From Ruminococcus sp. (lineage in GTDB: Bacteria; Bacillota_A; Clostridia; Oscillospirales; Ruminococcaceae): a stretch of DNA of 64,000 nt. Location of the stretch: assembly GCF_016283395.1 (NCBI RefSeq), contig NZ_JAEEMU010000032.1, positions 62,001-126,000 of the forward strand, given 5' to 3'. Positions 19,109 through 26,721 of this stretch are shown here, piece after piece (position 1 is the first letter of the stretch; every line of letters begins with the position of its first letter). The notes under the pieces are model-generated. The model was not told where the DNA came from, did no database searches, and was given only the letters and a program-made list of their open reading frames with translations. The position numbers and the translations under genes are program-made.

Positions 19109-20239
19109 ATGGCAGGCTTAACACTTAAAGGCATTTATAAGAAATATCCGGGCGGCGTTGTTGCTGTTTCAGATGTTAATTTAGAGATAAGAGATAAGGA
19201 GTTCATCGTTCTTGTTGGACCGTCAGGCTGCGGTAAGTCAACAACTCTTCGTATGATCGCTGGTCTTGAAGAGATCTCAGAGGGTGAACTTTATATAGGC
19301 GATCGTCTCGTAAACGATATCGCACCTAAGGACAGAGATATTGCAATGGTTTTCCAGAACTACGCTCTCTATCCACATATGACAGTATTTGATAACATGG
19401 CATTCGGCCTTAAGCTCCGTAAGGTTCCAAGACCTGAGATTGAGAGAAAGGTTAATGAAGCTGCTAAGATACTCGACCTTACACACCTTCTCGACAGAAA
19501 GCCAAAGGCTATGTCAGGTGGTCAGAGACAGAGAGTTGCTCTCGGTCGTGCTATCGTTCGTTCACCTAAGGTATTCCTTCTCGACGAGCCTCTTTCAAAC
19601 CTCGATGCTAAGCTCCGTGCTCAGATGAGAACCGAGATCGCTAAGATCCACAAGAAGCTCGGTACAACATTCATCTACGTAACTCATGACCAGACAGAGG
19701 CTATGACAATGGGTGACAGAATCGTATGTATGAAGGACGGTTTCGTTCAGCAGATCGATACACCTCAGAACCTCTATGAGAATCCTGTAAACAAGTTCGT
19801 TGCAGGCTTCCTCGGCTCACCTCAGATGAACTTCATCGACGCAGAGCTCAAGGAAGAGTATGGTCAGTATATCGTTGAATTCGGTGCTTCAAACGGCAGA
19901 GGAAACAGATATCAGATCATTGTTCCTGAGTCAAAGGTTAACGAAGAGCTTAACAACTATGTAGGTAAGGAGATCACTCTCGGTGTTCGTCCTGAGTCTA
20001 TTCACGACGAAGAGATGTATCTCTCAAATGCTTCAACAGGCGTTATCGACGCAAACGTTGAAATTACAGAAATGATGGGTGCTGAGACATACCTCTATCT
20101 CCTTTGCGAGGGTATTCCGCTCACAGCACGAGTTAGCCCAAGATCAACAGCAAGACCTGGTGACGATATCAAGGTTGCTATTGATCCTAACAGAATCCAT
20201 ATCTTCGATAAGGAAACTGAAAAGGCTATTGTTAACTGA
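19109..20239 (+). CDS. msmK: Sugar ABC transporter ATP-binding protein (MsmK/UgpC/MalK type)
   Basis: ATPase that powers carbohydrate-uptake ABC transporters; in Firmicutes one such protein often serves many transporters. It has 376 aa. Walker A is GPSGCGKST (37-45), the signature is MSGGQRQRVALGRA and Walker B FLLDEPLSNLDAKLR; the C-terminal TOBE/regulatory domain (about 240-376) follows. No permease or binding protein genes are adjacent, which fits a shared ATPase. Third-position C-ending codons such as CTC, ATC and GTT are strongly repeated, unlike its neighbours, suggesting high expression. It has its own promoter and terminator. Confidence 0.92.
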   Translation: MAGLTLKGIYKKYPGGVVAVSDVNLEIRDKEFIVLVGPSGCGKSTTLRMIAGLEEISEGELYIGDRLVNDIAPKDRDIAMVFQNYALYPHMTVFDNMAFGLKLRKVPRPEIERKVNEAAKILDLTHLLDRKPKAMSGGQRQRVALGRAIVRSPKVFLLDEPLSNLDAKLRAQMRTEIAKIHKKLGTTFIYVTHDQTEAMTMGDRIVCMKDGFVQQIDTPQNLYENPVNKFVAGFLGSPQMNFIDAELKEEYGQYIVEFGASNGRGNRYQIIVPESKVNEELNNYVGKEITLGVRPESIHDEEMYLSNASTGVIDANVEITEMMGAETYLYLLCEGIPLTARVSPRSTARPGDDIKVAIDPNRIHIFDKETEKAIVN

Positions 20240-20309
20240 TTAATTCTTTTCATATTTATCCTTTCTTTCTTGGTACACACCGTCGGGAGATGTTGTGTAC
20301 AGGCAAATT

Positions 20310-20336
20310 ACCGCAGTATTTTTACTGCGGTTTTTT
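20310..20336 (+). terminator. Terminator after the ABC ATPase gene
   Basis: Stem ACCGCAGTA / TACTGCGGT with a short T loop followed by TTTTTT. Confidence 0.88.
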
Positions 20337-20363
20337 GTATTATTTAGTTTTACGGAGGCAAAA

Positions 20364-21659
20364 ATGACTGAAATAAGAAAATACCTTGAAGCCCATAAAC
20401 AGGAAATGATAGACCTGCTGGCAGAGCTCGTTGCTATACCCAGTATACAGGGAAAAGCCGAGGAGGGAGCTCCTTTCGGCAGAGAGCCTGCCCGTGCACT
20501 TGAAGTCATGCTGAAAAAGTGTGAGGAGGCAGGTTTTAAAGTTGATAATGTTGAAAACTACGCAGGCTCGGCGGATATAAACGATCTTCCTGCTGAGCTT
20601 GCAGTACTTGCACATCTTGACGTAGTTCCCGTAGGTTCGGGCTGGACAACAGATCCCTTCGTGCTGCGCTATGAGCCCGATACGGATAAGCTTGTGGGAC
20701 GCGGAGCTATTGACGATAAAGGACCTGCTGTAGCCGCATTTTTCGCTGCAAGAGCTGTAAAAGAGTTAGGACTGCCGCTGAAAAAGGGCATACGTCTTAT
20801 TTTCGGAACTAACGAGGAGAACGGTTCTGCGGACCTTGCTTACTACCGCCAAAAGCGCGAATTGCCGCCAATGGTGTTCACTCCAGACGGCGATTACCCA
20901 CTTATCAACGCGGAAAAGGGTATGCTGAGAGTGTATTTCTCATCGGATTTCGATGATGAGGAAATACTGGAAATACAGGCAGGAACGGTCATAAATGCAG
21001 TTCCGCAGTTCTGCACGGTAACAATGGACAGTGACGAGGGCGAGCCTGTTGAAGCCGTTTATGAGGGCGTTTCGGCTCATGCTTCCACTCCCGAAAAGGG
21101 CGAGAACGCTATAACTCAGTTCCTTGACAGCTACAGCGGCGAGAATATGCTACTCTGCGGACTGGCTGAGCTTTTCCCACACGGCGAGTTCAACGGCAAA
21201 AACTGCGGACTTGGCTTCCGTGACGAAATATCGGGTGATATGACCTGTGTACTGTCCATGCTGAACACTGAAAACGGCAGGATCTACGGCGGTATCGACA
21301 TTCGTTTCCCACTTGACCGCAAAAAGGCTGAGATAGGCGGTATTATCTGCGATGCACTTGAAAGTGCAGGCTTTACTGTTGACTCCTGCGAGGGAGTTGA
21401 GCCCCACTGCACTGATGAGAATTCAACATTTGTACAGACATTGTTGAAAACTTACGAGAGAGTCACAGGTGATAAGGGACGCTGTATCGCTATCGGCGGC
21501 GGTACTTACGTCCACGAGATAGAGGGCGGAGTTGCTTTCGGTGCGGAGTTCCCCAACGAGGACGGTCATATGCACAGTCCCGATGAGTTTATTACGGTGG
21601 CTAACCTGCTGAAGAATGCAGAAATAATGGCAGAATCTATTGCAGAGCTTTGCTGTTGA
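20364..21659 (+). CDS. pepV: M20-family dipeptidase (PepV/Sapep-like)
   Basis: Cytoplasmic zinc di-/tripeptidase acting on peptide N-termini, for nitrogen recovery. It has 431 aa. The metal-site motifs are VLAHLDVVPVG (His84), GRGAIDDKGP (Asp117 region) and FGTNEENGS (catalytic and metal glutamates); VSAHASTPEKGENA marks the dimerisation/lid domain. GGAGG lies 7 nt before the ATG. It follows the terminator of the ABC gene, so it probably has its own unmarked promoter. Confidence 0.88.
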   Translation: MTEIRKYLEAHKQEMIDLLAELVAIPSIQGKAEEGAPFGREPARALEVMLKKCEEAGFKVDNVENYAGSADINDLPAELAVLAHLDVVPVGSGWTTDPFVLRYEPDTDKLVGRGAIDDKGPAVAAFFAARAVKELGLPLKKGIRLIFGTNEENGSADLAYYRQKRELPPMVFTPDGDYPLINAEKGMLRVYFSSDFDDEEILEIQAGTVINAVPQFCTVTMDSDEGEPVEAVYEGVSAHASTPEKGENAITQFLDSYSGENMLLCGLAELFPHGEFNGKNCGLGFRDEISGDMTCVLSMLNTENGRIYGGIDIRFPLDRKKAEIGGIICDALESAGFTVDSCEGVEPHCTDENSTFVQTLLKTYERVTGDKGRCIAIGGGTYVHEIEGGVAFGAEFPNEDGHMHSPDEFITVANLLKNAEIMAESIAELCC

Positions 21660-21663
21660 AAAT

Positions 21664-21797
21664 GTACGGGCGCACACTGTGCGCTCGTTTTGCCTTACGA
21701 TACAAATAACATGAAACGAATTGTAGGGACGACCATTGGTCGTCCGTTCCTTAATTTATGTTATATATTTGCGGACACGCAATGCGCGCTCCTACAA
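21664..21797. repeat. Cluster of three TGTAGGG-type hairpin repeats
   Basis: Units at 21664-21686 (GTACGGGCGCACACTGTGCG), 21722-21746 (TGTAGGGACGACCATTGG...) and, inverted, 21771-21797 (GCGCGCTCCTACA). Each is a short imperfect palindrome. An A/T-rich ATTATGAATTATGAATT piece follows at 21804-21822. No gene is seen in this spacer. Confidence 0.8.
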
Positions 21798-21822
21798 TTA
21801 CGCATTATGAATTATGAATTAA

Positions 21823-21847
21823 AAAGGCGGACTTATTGTCCGCCTTT
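21823..21847 (-). terminator. Terminator, probably bidirectional
   Basis: Stem AAAGGCGGA / TCCGCCTTT directly after the stop of the minus-strand lipoprotein gene; T-rich on both sides. Confidence 0.75.
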
Positions 21848-21849
21848 GT

Positions 21850-22215
21850 TTATCTGTCTTTTTTGTCAGTTGTGGTAGTTTTTTCGTCATGTTCCTTGTC
21901 GCCGTCGAGACCGTCGATAACGTCATCAACAGCGTTCTGAGCTCCGTCTATCACATCTTTGCCGGCATCTCCCACGCCGTCAACGATGTCCTTGCCTGCG
22001 TCACCGACACCGTCTGCGGCATCGTCAACGCGGTCACGGATACTGTCGTCATCTTTCCTGTCGGTAGTGCTTTCATAGGTTTTATCAGTCGTGCCGTCAG
22101 TAATTACAGTGCCGTTTCCGTCATCTGTATAATGGCCGTCGTTGTTATCGCCGCAGCCTGTAAGAGTTGCACAAACGGTAAAAAATATGGAGCATATTGC
22201 TAAAAGCTTTTTCAT
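21850..22215 (-). CDS. Small acidic lipoprotein with internal repeats
   Basis: A 121-aa secreted lipoprotein of unknown function. The signal peptide MKKLLAICSIFFTVCATLTGC ends in lipobox LTGC. The mature part is Asp-rich and carries a repeated module GVGDAGKD(I/V)(V/I)DG, found twice in a row with further weaker copies (DAADGVGD, GAQNAVDDVIDG), probably an amphipathic helix. I chose the ATG at 22215, which follows AAGGAT. Its upstream spacer is full of DnaA-box-like sequences. Confidence 0.75.
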   Translation of the reverse strand: MKKLLAICSIFFTVCATLTGCGDNNDGHYTDDGNGTVITDGTTDKTYESTTDRKDDDSIRDRVDDAADGVGDAGKDIVDGVGDAGKDVIDGAQNAVDDVIDGLDGDKEHDEKTTTTDKKDR

Positions 22216-22553
22216 ACAAATCATATCCTTTACAGAGTATTGTTGTGGAGACGTTTTCCACAACTTATTTTTATTGTTTACTCTTTTTCCCTGATTATCC
22301 ACAGGGTTTTCAACTTTTCCGCACTTCCAGAAAGTGTATTTTACGTTGTTTTCCACCTTTTCAACAGAGTTATCAACAATCGAACATATGACTCCACACT
22401 CAATTCAACACCATGTTGAAAACTTTTCCACCCGTGTGTGAAATATAATTAGGACTATATTGCTGTAATTTTTTGGTTAAAAGTTGTTTCTGCTTGAATT
22501 ATGTCACAGCTTGTGATAAAATAAAAACAGTTCTGAAATTGAAAGGTGATACA
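22216..22553. other. Distal cluster of DnaA-box-like sites
   Basis: Spacer between two divergent genes with about nine sites of the TTWTCMACM type in 180 bp: TTTTCCACA 22254-22262, TTATCCACA 22295-22303 (the exact classical DnaA box), TTTTCAACT 22307-22315, TTTTCCGCA 22315-22323, TTTTCCACC 22349-22357, TTTTCAACA 22358-22366, TTATCAACA 22370-22378, TTTTCAACA reverse 22414-22422, TTTTCCACC 22424-22432. This is denser and closer to consensus than the sites beside dnaA, 17 kb away. The role is not known: a DnaA titration or regulatory site, or part of the origin. Confidence 0.7.
22494..22522 (+). promoter_or_regulatory. Promoter for the DUF2461 gene
   Basis: TTGAAT (22494-22499), 17-nt spacer, TAAAAT (22517-22522), directly downstream of the DnaA-box-like cluster. 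Confidence 0.7.
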
Positions 22554-23306
22554 ATGTTTGAAGGATTTTCACAGGAGGCGTTGGAGTTCCTCCTTGGCAT
22601 AAGGCATAACAACAATAAGGACTGGTTCGAGCCGCGCAAGAAGATATATACCGAGAAGATATTCGAGCCCATGAAGGCTCTGGGCGAGGAGCTTTTTGCG
22701 CCATTTGCCTATATTGACGGCATGATGTACAAGGTGGGCAGGATATACCGCGACGAGAATTTCGCGCCCTATCTACATTACCGCGATACTATGTGGATAT
22801 ATGTCCGCTACGATGCGTGGTACTGGAACAAGACTCCCACGCTGTATTTTGAACTCTCCCCAGAGGGTGCGGAGTTCGGCTTCCGCATATCCAAACCCGA
22901 AGCCGCAGTTATGGAGCGTTTCCGCAGTCAGCTTGCAGAGGACTCAGAGCCATTTCTCAACATGATATCAGAACTTGTTGAAAACTACGGACTCACGGTA
23001 GGCGGTGACGAATACAAGCGCAAAAAGCCCTGTCCTAATCCCGAGCTTGAGGAATATTTTGTAAAAAAGGGACTCAGCGTGTACACGAAGGTAAGCGATC
23101 CCGAGGAGCTTTTCAGCCGTAAAATAGCGGAGCATACCGCCGAGGTGTTCAAAGCAGTCCAGCCGCTTAACGATTACTTCCATGAAATTGTTGAAATAGA
23201 GGAGCTTGCCAAAGCAATACTAAAAGAGGAAAAAGAGCAGCAGCTCTCCCAGCCTGAGCCAGAGATAAACATGGTAAAAGCCCCCGACATAGAATTCATG
23301 TGGTAG
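22554..23306 (+). CDS. DUF2461 (TIGR02453) family protein
   Basis: A 250-aa conserved protein of unknown function. The N-terminal motif LEFLLGIRHNNNKDWFEPRK and the middle KVGRIYRDENFAPYLHYRD followed by SPEGAEFGFRISKP match the DUF2461 family, present in many bacteria and fungi. No signal peptide or membrane helix is seen. The ATG at 22554 follows AAAGGTG. Confidence 0.85.
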   Translation: MFEGFSQEALEFLLGIRHNNNKDWFEPRKKIYTEKIFEPMKALGEELFAPFAYIDGMMYKVGRIYRDENFAPYLHYRDTMWIYVRYDAWYWNKTPTLYFELSPEGAEFGFRISKPEAAVMERFRSQLAEDSEPFLNMISELVENYGLTVGGDEYKRKKPCPNPELEEYFVKKGLSVYTKVSDPEELFSRKIAEHTAEVFKAVQPLNDYFHEIVEIEELAKAILKEEKEQQLSQPEPEINMVKAPDIEFMW

Positions 23307-23459
23307 GCGCGGAGCCCGCGCTGGCTAACAACGTTGACGCTTGCAAGCTCGCTCACTCCAATTAAGACCGACAGTCGTACATCGCTTACGGCACTTTTCA
23401 TTTTAAGGGCTGGCAGCCCCTACAAGCTAACGGCTAATGGCTAAAGGCTAAAGGCTAAT
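23307..23459. repeat. Mixed repeat spacer: hairpin units, 60-bp unit (reverse) and NTTAGCC array
   Basis: Contains a GCGCGGAGCCCGCGC hairpin (about 23308-23322), a reverse copy of the roughly 60-bp unit (about 23330-23397; ACGCTTGCAAGCTCGCTCAC then GTACATCGCTTAC), GGGCTGGCAGCCCCTACA (about 23407-23424) and a reverse NTTAGCC array (about 23426-23459). No coding sequence is seen. Confidence 0.75.
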
Positions 23460-24308
23460 CTAAAACAGCCCTCTTACGTCCTCAAAGGTAAGAGTTGGAT
23501 GCAAAGCGAGGTTTATACCGAAAGCAAGGAGTTGTGAAGCACGTTCGGTAAGGCGGTCGATGTCACGGGGAGTTACCATTATATTTGGCAGATCCCTGTT
23601 TATGCTTTTCCCTGTGAGACTTCGGACGATAGTGTGCATATCCACGACTGTGGGGACTCCCACGGCGATAACGGGTATGCCGAAAAGCTTTTCCGAAAGC
23701 TCCATACGCTGATTTGAAACGCCGCTCCCGGGGGATATCCCCGTATCCGTAAGCTGTATGGTAGTCCCCAGACGGCTGATGTCATTGCAGGCGAGGGCGT
23801 CCACGGCAATTATTGCTTTTGGCTTTATTTCGGCAGCTACAGCGCGTACTATCTCTGCTGTCTCTATGCCTGTCTGTCCCATGACACCGCCAGAGAATGT
23901 ACTGACATTGCGCAGCGAGGTCAGGAACATCTCCTCATCTGCATCAAGCTCACCGCCGAGATGCCGCGTAGCAAGTACTTTTGCGGCTGTCTGCGGACCT
24001 ATAGCATCAGGAGTTATATCGTTATTTCCAAGCCCGGCAACGAGCACATCACCATCAGGGAGAAGCCTCGACAGCTCGTCAGCAAGCTCCTGAGCCATGA
24101 GCTTGTAATCGTCGGAAAATCGGCTGAGACTGCCGCCCTCAAGGGTGATATAGCGTCCCTTGCCCTTGCCGATAGTGGAAAGGCAGCTGTCATCGTCAAT
24201 GATTATCTCGGTAATGCTGAAAGACTTTCCTCTTGTTGAGATGTGAACGCTGTCAGGTAGTTGGTCACAGGAGATGCTTTCCAGTGCAAGATCGGTGCGA
24301 AAAACCAT
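23460..24308 (-). CDS. gpr: Germination protease GPR
   Basis: Aspartic-type endoprotease made in the forespore; at germination it degrades small acid-soluble spore proteins. It has 282 aa, shorter than the roughly 370 aa Bacillus enzyme but typical of clostridia. The N-terminus MVFRTDLALES recalls the propeptide cleavage region, and GLGNNDITPDAIGP, FSGGVMGQTGIET and AIIAVDALACNDISRLGTTI are family blocks with the conserved aspartates. The ATG at 24308 has GGAGG 6 nt upstream. It is divergent from rpsT. It marks the organism as a spore former. Confidence 0.93.
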   Translation of the reverse strand: MVFRTDLALESISCDQLPDSVHISTRGKSFSITEIIIDDDSCLSTIGKGKGRYITLEGGSLSRFSDDYKLMAQELADELSRLLPDGDVLVAGLGNNDITPDAIGPQTAAKVLATRHLGGELDADEEMFLTSLRNVSTFSGGVMGQTGIETAEIVRAVAAEIKPKAIIAVDALACNDISRLGTTIQLTDTGISPGSGVSNQRMELSEKLFGIPVIAVGVPTVVDMHTIVRSLTGKSINRDLPNIMVTPRDIDRLTERASQLLAFGINLALHPTLTFEDVRGLF

Positions 24309-24379
24309 ATATTCCTCCATATTGTGCATTTTGCTTTAATTGTGGAAAAAATTTATCACTATTATTTCACTTTTAGATA

Positions 24380-24408
24380 TTGAAAACAATGTGGAAAAAT
24401 GTTATAAT
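24380..24408 (+). promoter_or_regulatory. rpsT promoter overlapped by a TTTTCCACA box
   Basis: TTGAAA (24380-24385), 17-nt spacer, TATAAT (24403-24408). A reverse TTTTCCACA (TGTGGAAAA, 24390-24398) lies in the spacer and a second at 24341-24349. A 126-nt leader with two short hairpins precedes rpsT, as is common for S20. Confidence 0.85.
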
Positions 24409-24534
24409 TATATTTGTCTCAGTATGGCAGCTGTGCGTTGCAGCTGTCGGGAGTGAACGAACCCGTGTTTGCTCCTATTATCTGTAAAATGCGGACGATT
24501 ATTCCGCCTGCATAATTCAAGGAGGTGTAACAAA

Positions 24535-24795
24535 ATGCCAAACATTAAGTCTGCTAAGAAGAGAGTAAAGGTTAACGCAACAAAGGCTGCTGCTAACAAG
24601 GCAAGAAAGTCAAATCTCAAGACAGTTCTCAAGAAGGCTGACGCAGCTGTAGCAACAGGTGCTGCTGACAAGGCAGAGGCAATCAAGGTTGCTATCAAGA
24701 GAGTTGATCAGGCTTGCGCAAAGGGTCTTATGCACAAGAATAAGGCTGCAAGAAAGAAGTCTCAGCTCGCTAAGAAGCTCAATGCTGCTGAATAA
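24535..24795 (+). CDS. rpsT: 30S ribosomal protein bS20
   Basis: Basic 86-aa protein of the small ribosomal subunit. The start MPNIKSAKKRVKVN and the Lys/Ala-rich three-helix sequence with MHKNKAARKKSQLAKKLN are typical. AGGAGGTG lies before the ATG. Codon choice is strongly biased, as for highly expressed genes. Confidence 0.97.
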   Translation: MPNIKSAKKRVKVNATKAAANKARKSNLKTVLKKADAAVATGAADKAEAIKVAIKRVDQACAKGLMHKNKAARKKSQLAKKLNAAE

Positions 24796-24826
24796 TAGGT
24801 CTTTTTTGATCATATAAGAAATCGAA

Positions 24827-24867
24827 CCCCTTGCGGACAACTCACGGTCTGCAAGGGGCTGTTTTTA
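24827..24867 (+). terminator. rpsT terminator
   Basis: Stem CCCCTTGCGGAC / GTCTGCAAGGGG (one G-U pair) followed by CTGTTTTT, 31 nt after the rpsT stop. An A/T-type repeat TAGTGAATAGTGAGTAG (24872-24889) follows. Confidence 0.9.
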
Positions 24868-24890
24868 TCAGTAGTGAATAGTGAGTAGTT

Positions 24891-24927
24891 ATCTAAAAAA
24901 TAACCCCCTTACAGTATTTGTAAGGGG
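24891..24927 (-). terminator. Terminator for the small 67-aa gene
   Basis: Stem CCCCTTACA / TGTAAGGGG (24905-24927), followed on the minus strand by GTTATTTTTT. Confidence 0.82.
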
Positions 24928-24933
24928 ATTTTT

Positions 24934-25137
24934 TCAGTTCATATTAGAAGCTGAAAGCATTTTAAGGGCGTACGCAATGACCTCATCGGCTGTCGGAACG
25001 TCACCTGCGCCTATTTTATTGATAGGAGCATCGGGATTTTTGCAGGCTTCAAGAATAGATCTGTTTATCTCTTCAATTACTTCATCTTTAGAAACTCTGT
25101 GTTTTAATGCAACGTTTTTGAGGATATCATCGTTCAT
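24934..25137 (-). CDS. Small helical protein, possibly related to Spo0A-C-like accessory proteins
   Basis: A 67-aa protein: LKNVALKHRVSKDEVIEEINRSILEACKNPDAP looks like a helix-turn-helix followed by a helix, resembling short proteins that databases link to the Spo0A DNA-binding domain or to small phage-type regulators. GGGGG lies upstream of the ATG and there is a good terminator. It is located 0.6 kb from spo0A but not obviously cotranscribed. The function is unknown. Confidence 0.6.
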   Translation of the reverse strand: MNDDILKNVALKHRVSKDEVIEEINRSILEACKNPDAPINKIGAGDVPTADEVIAYALKMLSASNMN

Positions 25138-25209
25138 TGCATATCCCCCTTTTCTTTAATAATAATATTAGATTGCTTACCGATAAAAGCAATAGCTAAT
25201 CAAGAGTGA

Positions 25210-25719
25210 TCATTCCTTTACATATACTCCTACGATCTCGGAGATATATGCACGGTGATAAGCGTCACCGTTAAAGAATTTTTCAGGGATACCGTCATCT
25301 GTGAGGAAACCGCTTTCCTGTAAGTCATAGCTGTAAAGCTTACGGCAGACGAGTACGAGCTCGGCTTCCTCGAAAGTCATACAGCCGTCTATCTCAGCAG
25401 GAGTAAGACCTGCTTCCTTAGCCTTATCGCAGTCTCTGCCCGAATGAGAGCCGCAGAAGGAAAGTGCCTTTCTGAACTCCTCACCTAAGAATGAAGCGGT
25501 ATAACATTCGTTTTTCTCAACAAATCCATAGGTATAACGTGTAGGTCTGATGTAGCAGGTGAGGACATTTTTGTTCCAGAGAACGCCTATTTGTCCCCAT
25601 GAAGCAGTCATCGTGTTGAAGCTTTCCTTGTTTCCGCCTGTCAGAAGCATCCACTGCTTGCCGATCTTGTCAAAAGGATTGAAAGAAAGCTCGCTTATGT
25701 CGATTTTTTTAAAAGCCAT
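25210..25719 (-). CDS. Flavin reductase-like protein
   Basis: A 169-aa FMN-binding split-barrel protein of the flavin reductase/flavoredoxin type. Typical features are MLLTGGNKESFNTMTASWGQ (flavin phosphate contact and NTMTAS motif), a strand with YIRPTRYTY, and FCGSHSGRDCDKAKEAGLTP. It probably reduces FMN or uses it in thiol/redox chemistry; the substrate is unknown. It is downstream of spo0A on the same strand but 57 bp away. Confidence 0.85.
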   Translation of the reverse strand: MAFKKIDISELSFNPFDKIGKQWMLLTGGNKESFNTMTASWGQIGVLWNKNVLTCYIRPTRYTYGFVEKNECYTASFLGEEFRKALSFCGSHSGRDCDKAKEAGLTPAEIDGCMTFEEAELVLVCRKLYSYDLQESGFLTDDGIPEKFFNGDAYHRAYISEIVGVYVKE

Positions 25720-25776
25720 GGTGATTCTCCTTTACTGTAATATATTTTATTCGGTATCACCGCGGCTTATGATATA

Positions 25777-26532
25777 TTAGAAAGCTTTCAGCGTACTTTT
25801 ATATCGCAGACGCAGCTTATCCGTAATAAGCGCGATAAATTCCGAATTAGTAGGTTTACCTTTGCCCGTATCAACGGTGTAGCCGAAAAAAGAGTTTAGA
25901 GTGTCAACATTTCCTCTGTCCCATGCAATCTCGATAGCGTGGCGGATAGCACGTTCAACTCGTGATGAGGTGGTATCGTAGATACCTGCCACAGTGGGAT
26001 ACAGGAGCTTTGTAACGCTGTCAAGGAGAGTTTTGTCCTTGATAGAATAGAGTATAGCAGTCCTGAGGTAGTGATAGCCTTTGATATGTGCAGGAACTCC
26101 AAGCTGATGTATCATGTCCGTAACTACTACTTCCATGTCATCGCTGAAGCTGTTGACTCTGTCACCCAGTGAAGAGTTTATAGCACTGCAAAGATCATCT
26201 GCACTGCACGGACGCAGCAGAAATTTAGAAGCACCGTTTTCTGTCACCTGTCTTTCGATGAACTCGTTGTCGTAAGCAGACGTTATGATGAATACAGGGG
26301 GTTTAATGCCCATTTCCTTAACAGCTCTCATAACGGTAATAACATCGCCGTTCTGAGAGGATATGTCCATTACAGCAACATCGGGTGGATCTTTTTTGAT
26401 AGACTCCAGTATGATGCCGCAGTCATTACGTCTTGTATACGCATACATTCCCTTTTCGCGGAGCTTATTTGCTATGCTCACGCCTGTCTCGGCAGAATCG
26501 TCACCGATAAGTACTTTTACCTTGTTATTCAT
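25777..26532 (-). CDS. spo0A: Sporulation master regulator Spo0A
   Basis: Response regulator that starts sporulation. It has 251 aa: a receiver domain (1-120) and a DNA-binding domain (about 135-251) with the highly conserved [33 protein letters not shown] and [11 protein letters not shown]. The receiver keeps the acidic pair (GDD) and the phosphoacceptor aspartate in VMDISS. The usually invariant lysine of the KPF motif is Arg here (FLLRPC), and the proline after the phosphoacceptor is missing. The C-terminal domain is near canonical, so the identification is secure even though the receiver may be signalled differently. Confidence 0.95.
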   Translation of the reverse strand: MNNKVKVLIGDDSAETGVSIANKLREKGMYAYTRRNDCGIILESIKKDPPDVAVMDISSQNGDVITVMRAVKEMGIKPPVFIITSAYDNEFIERQVTENGASKFLLRPCSADDLCSAINSSLGDRVNSFSDDMEVVVTDMIHQLGVPAHIKGYHYLRTAILYSIKDKTLLDSVTKLLYPTVAGIYDTTSSRVERAIRHAIEIAWDRGNVDTLNSFFGYTVDTGKGKPTNSEFIALITDKLRLRYKSTLKAF

Positions 26533-26575
26533 GATTTATACCTCCTCTTGTTCAGCGGTTTTCGACCGCTTATTA

Positions 26576-26604
26576 ATGATATCATATCACAAAAGGAGCT
26601 GCAA
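26576..26604 (-). promoter_or_regulatory. spo0A promoter with a leader hairpin
   Basis: Minus-strand TTGCAG (26599-26604), 17-nt spacer, TATCAT (26576-26581). Between it and the GAGGAGG site lies a small hairpin AGCGGT-CGAAA-ACCGCT. Confidence 0.65.
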
Positions 26605-26721
26605 CGGTTTATTTTAAGGGATCTGGTAGCATTTGTTCGGAAAATGTATCAACAGCGAGACGGTAAAAAACACCGTCGGAAAAGGTTGTCACAAAAGACG
26701 GAAAGAAGGTGAAAAGATGTA

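Noticed and set aside
26660..26684. Terminator after the HAD-like gene (GACGGT/ACCGTC stem)
   Set aside because: A hairpin is visible but no T run follows on the minus strand, so it was not listed as a terminator.
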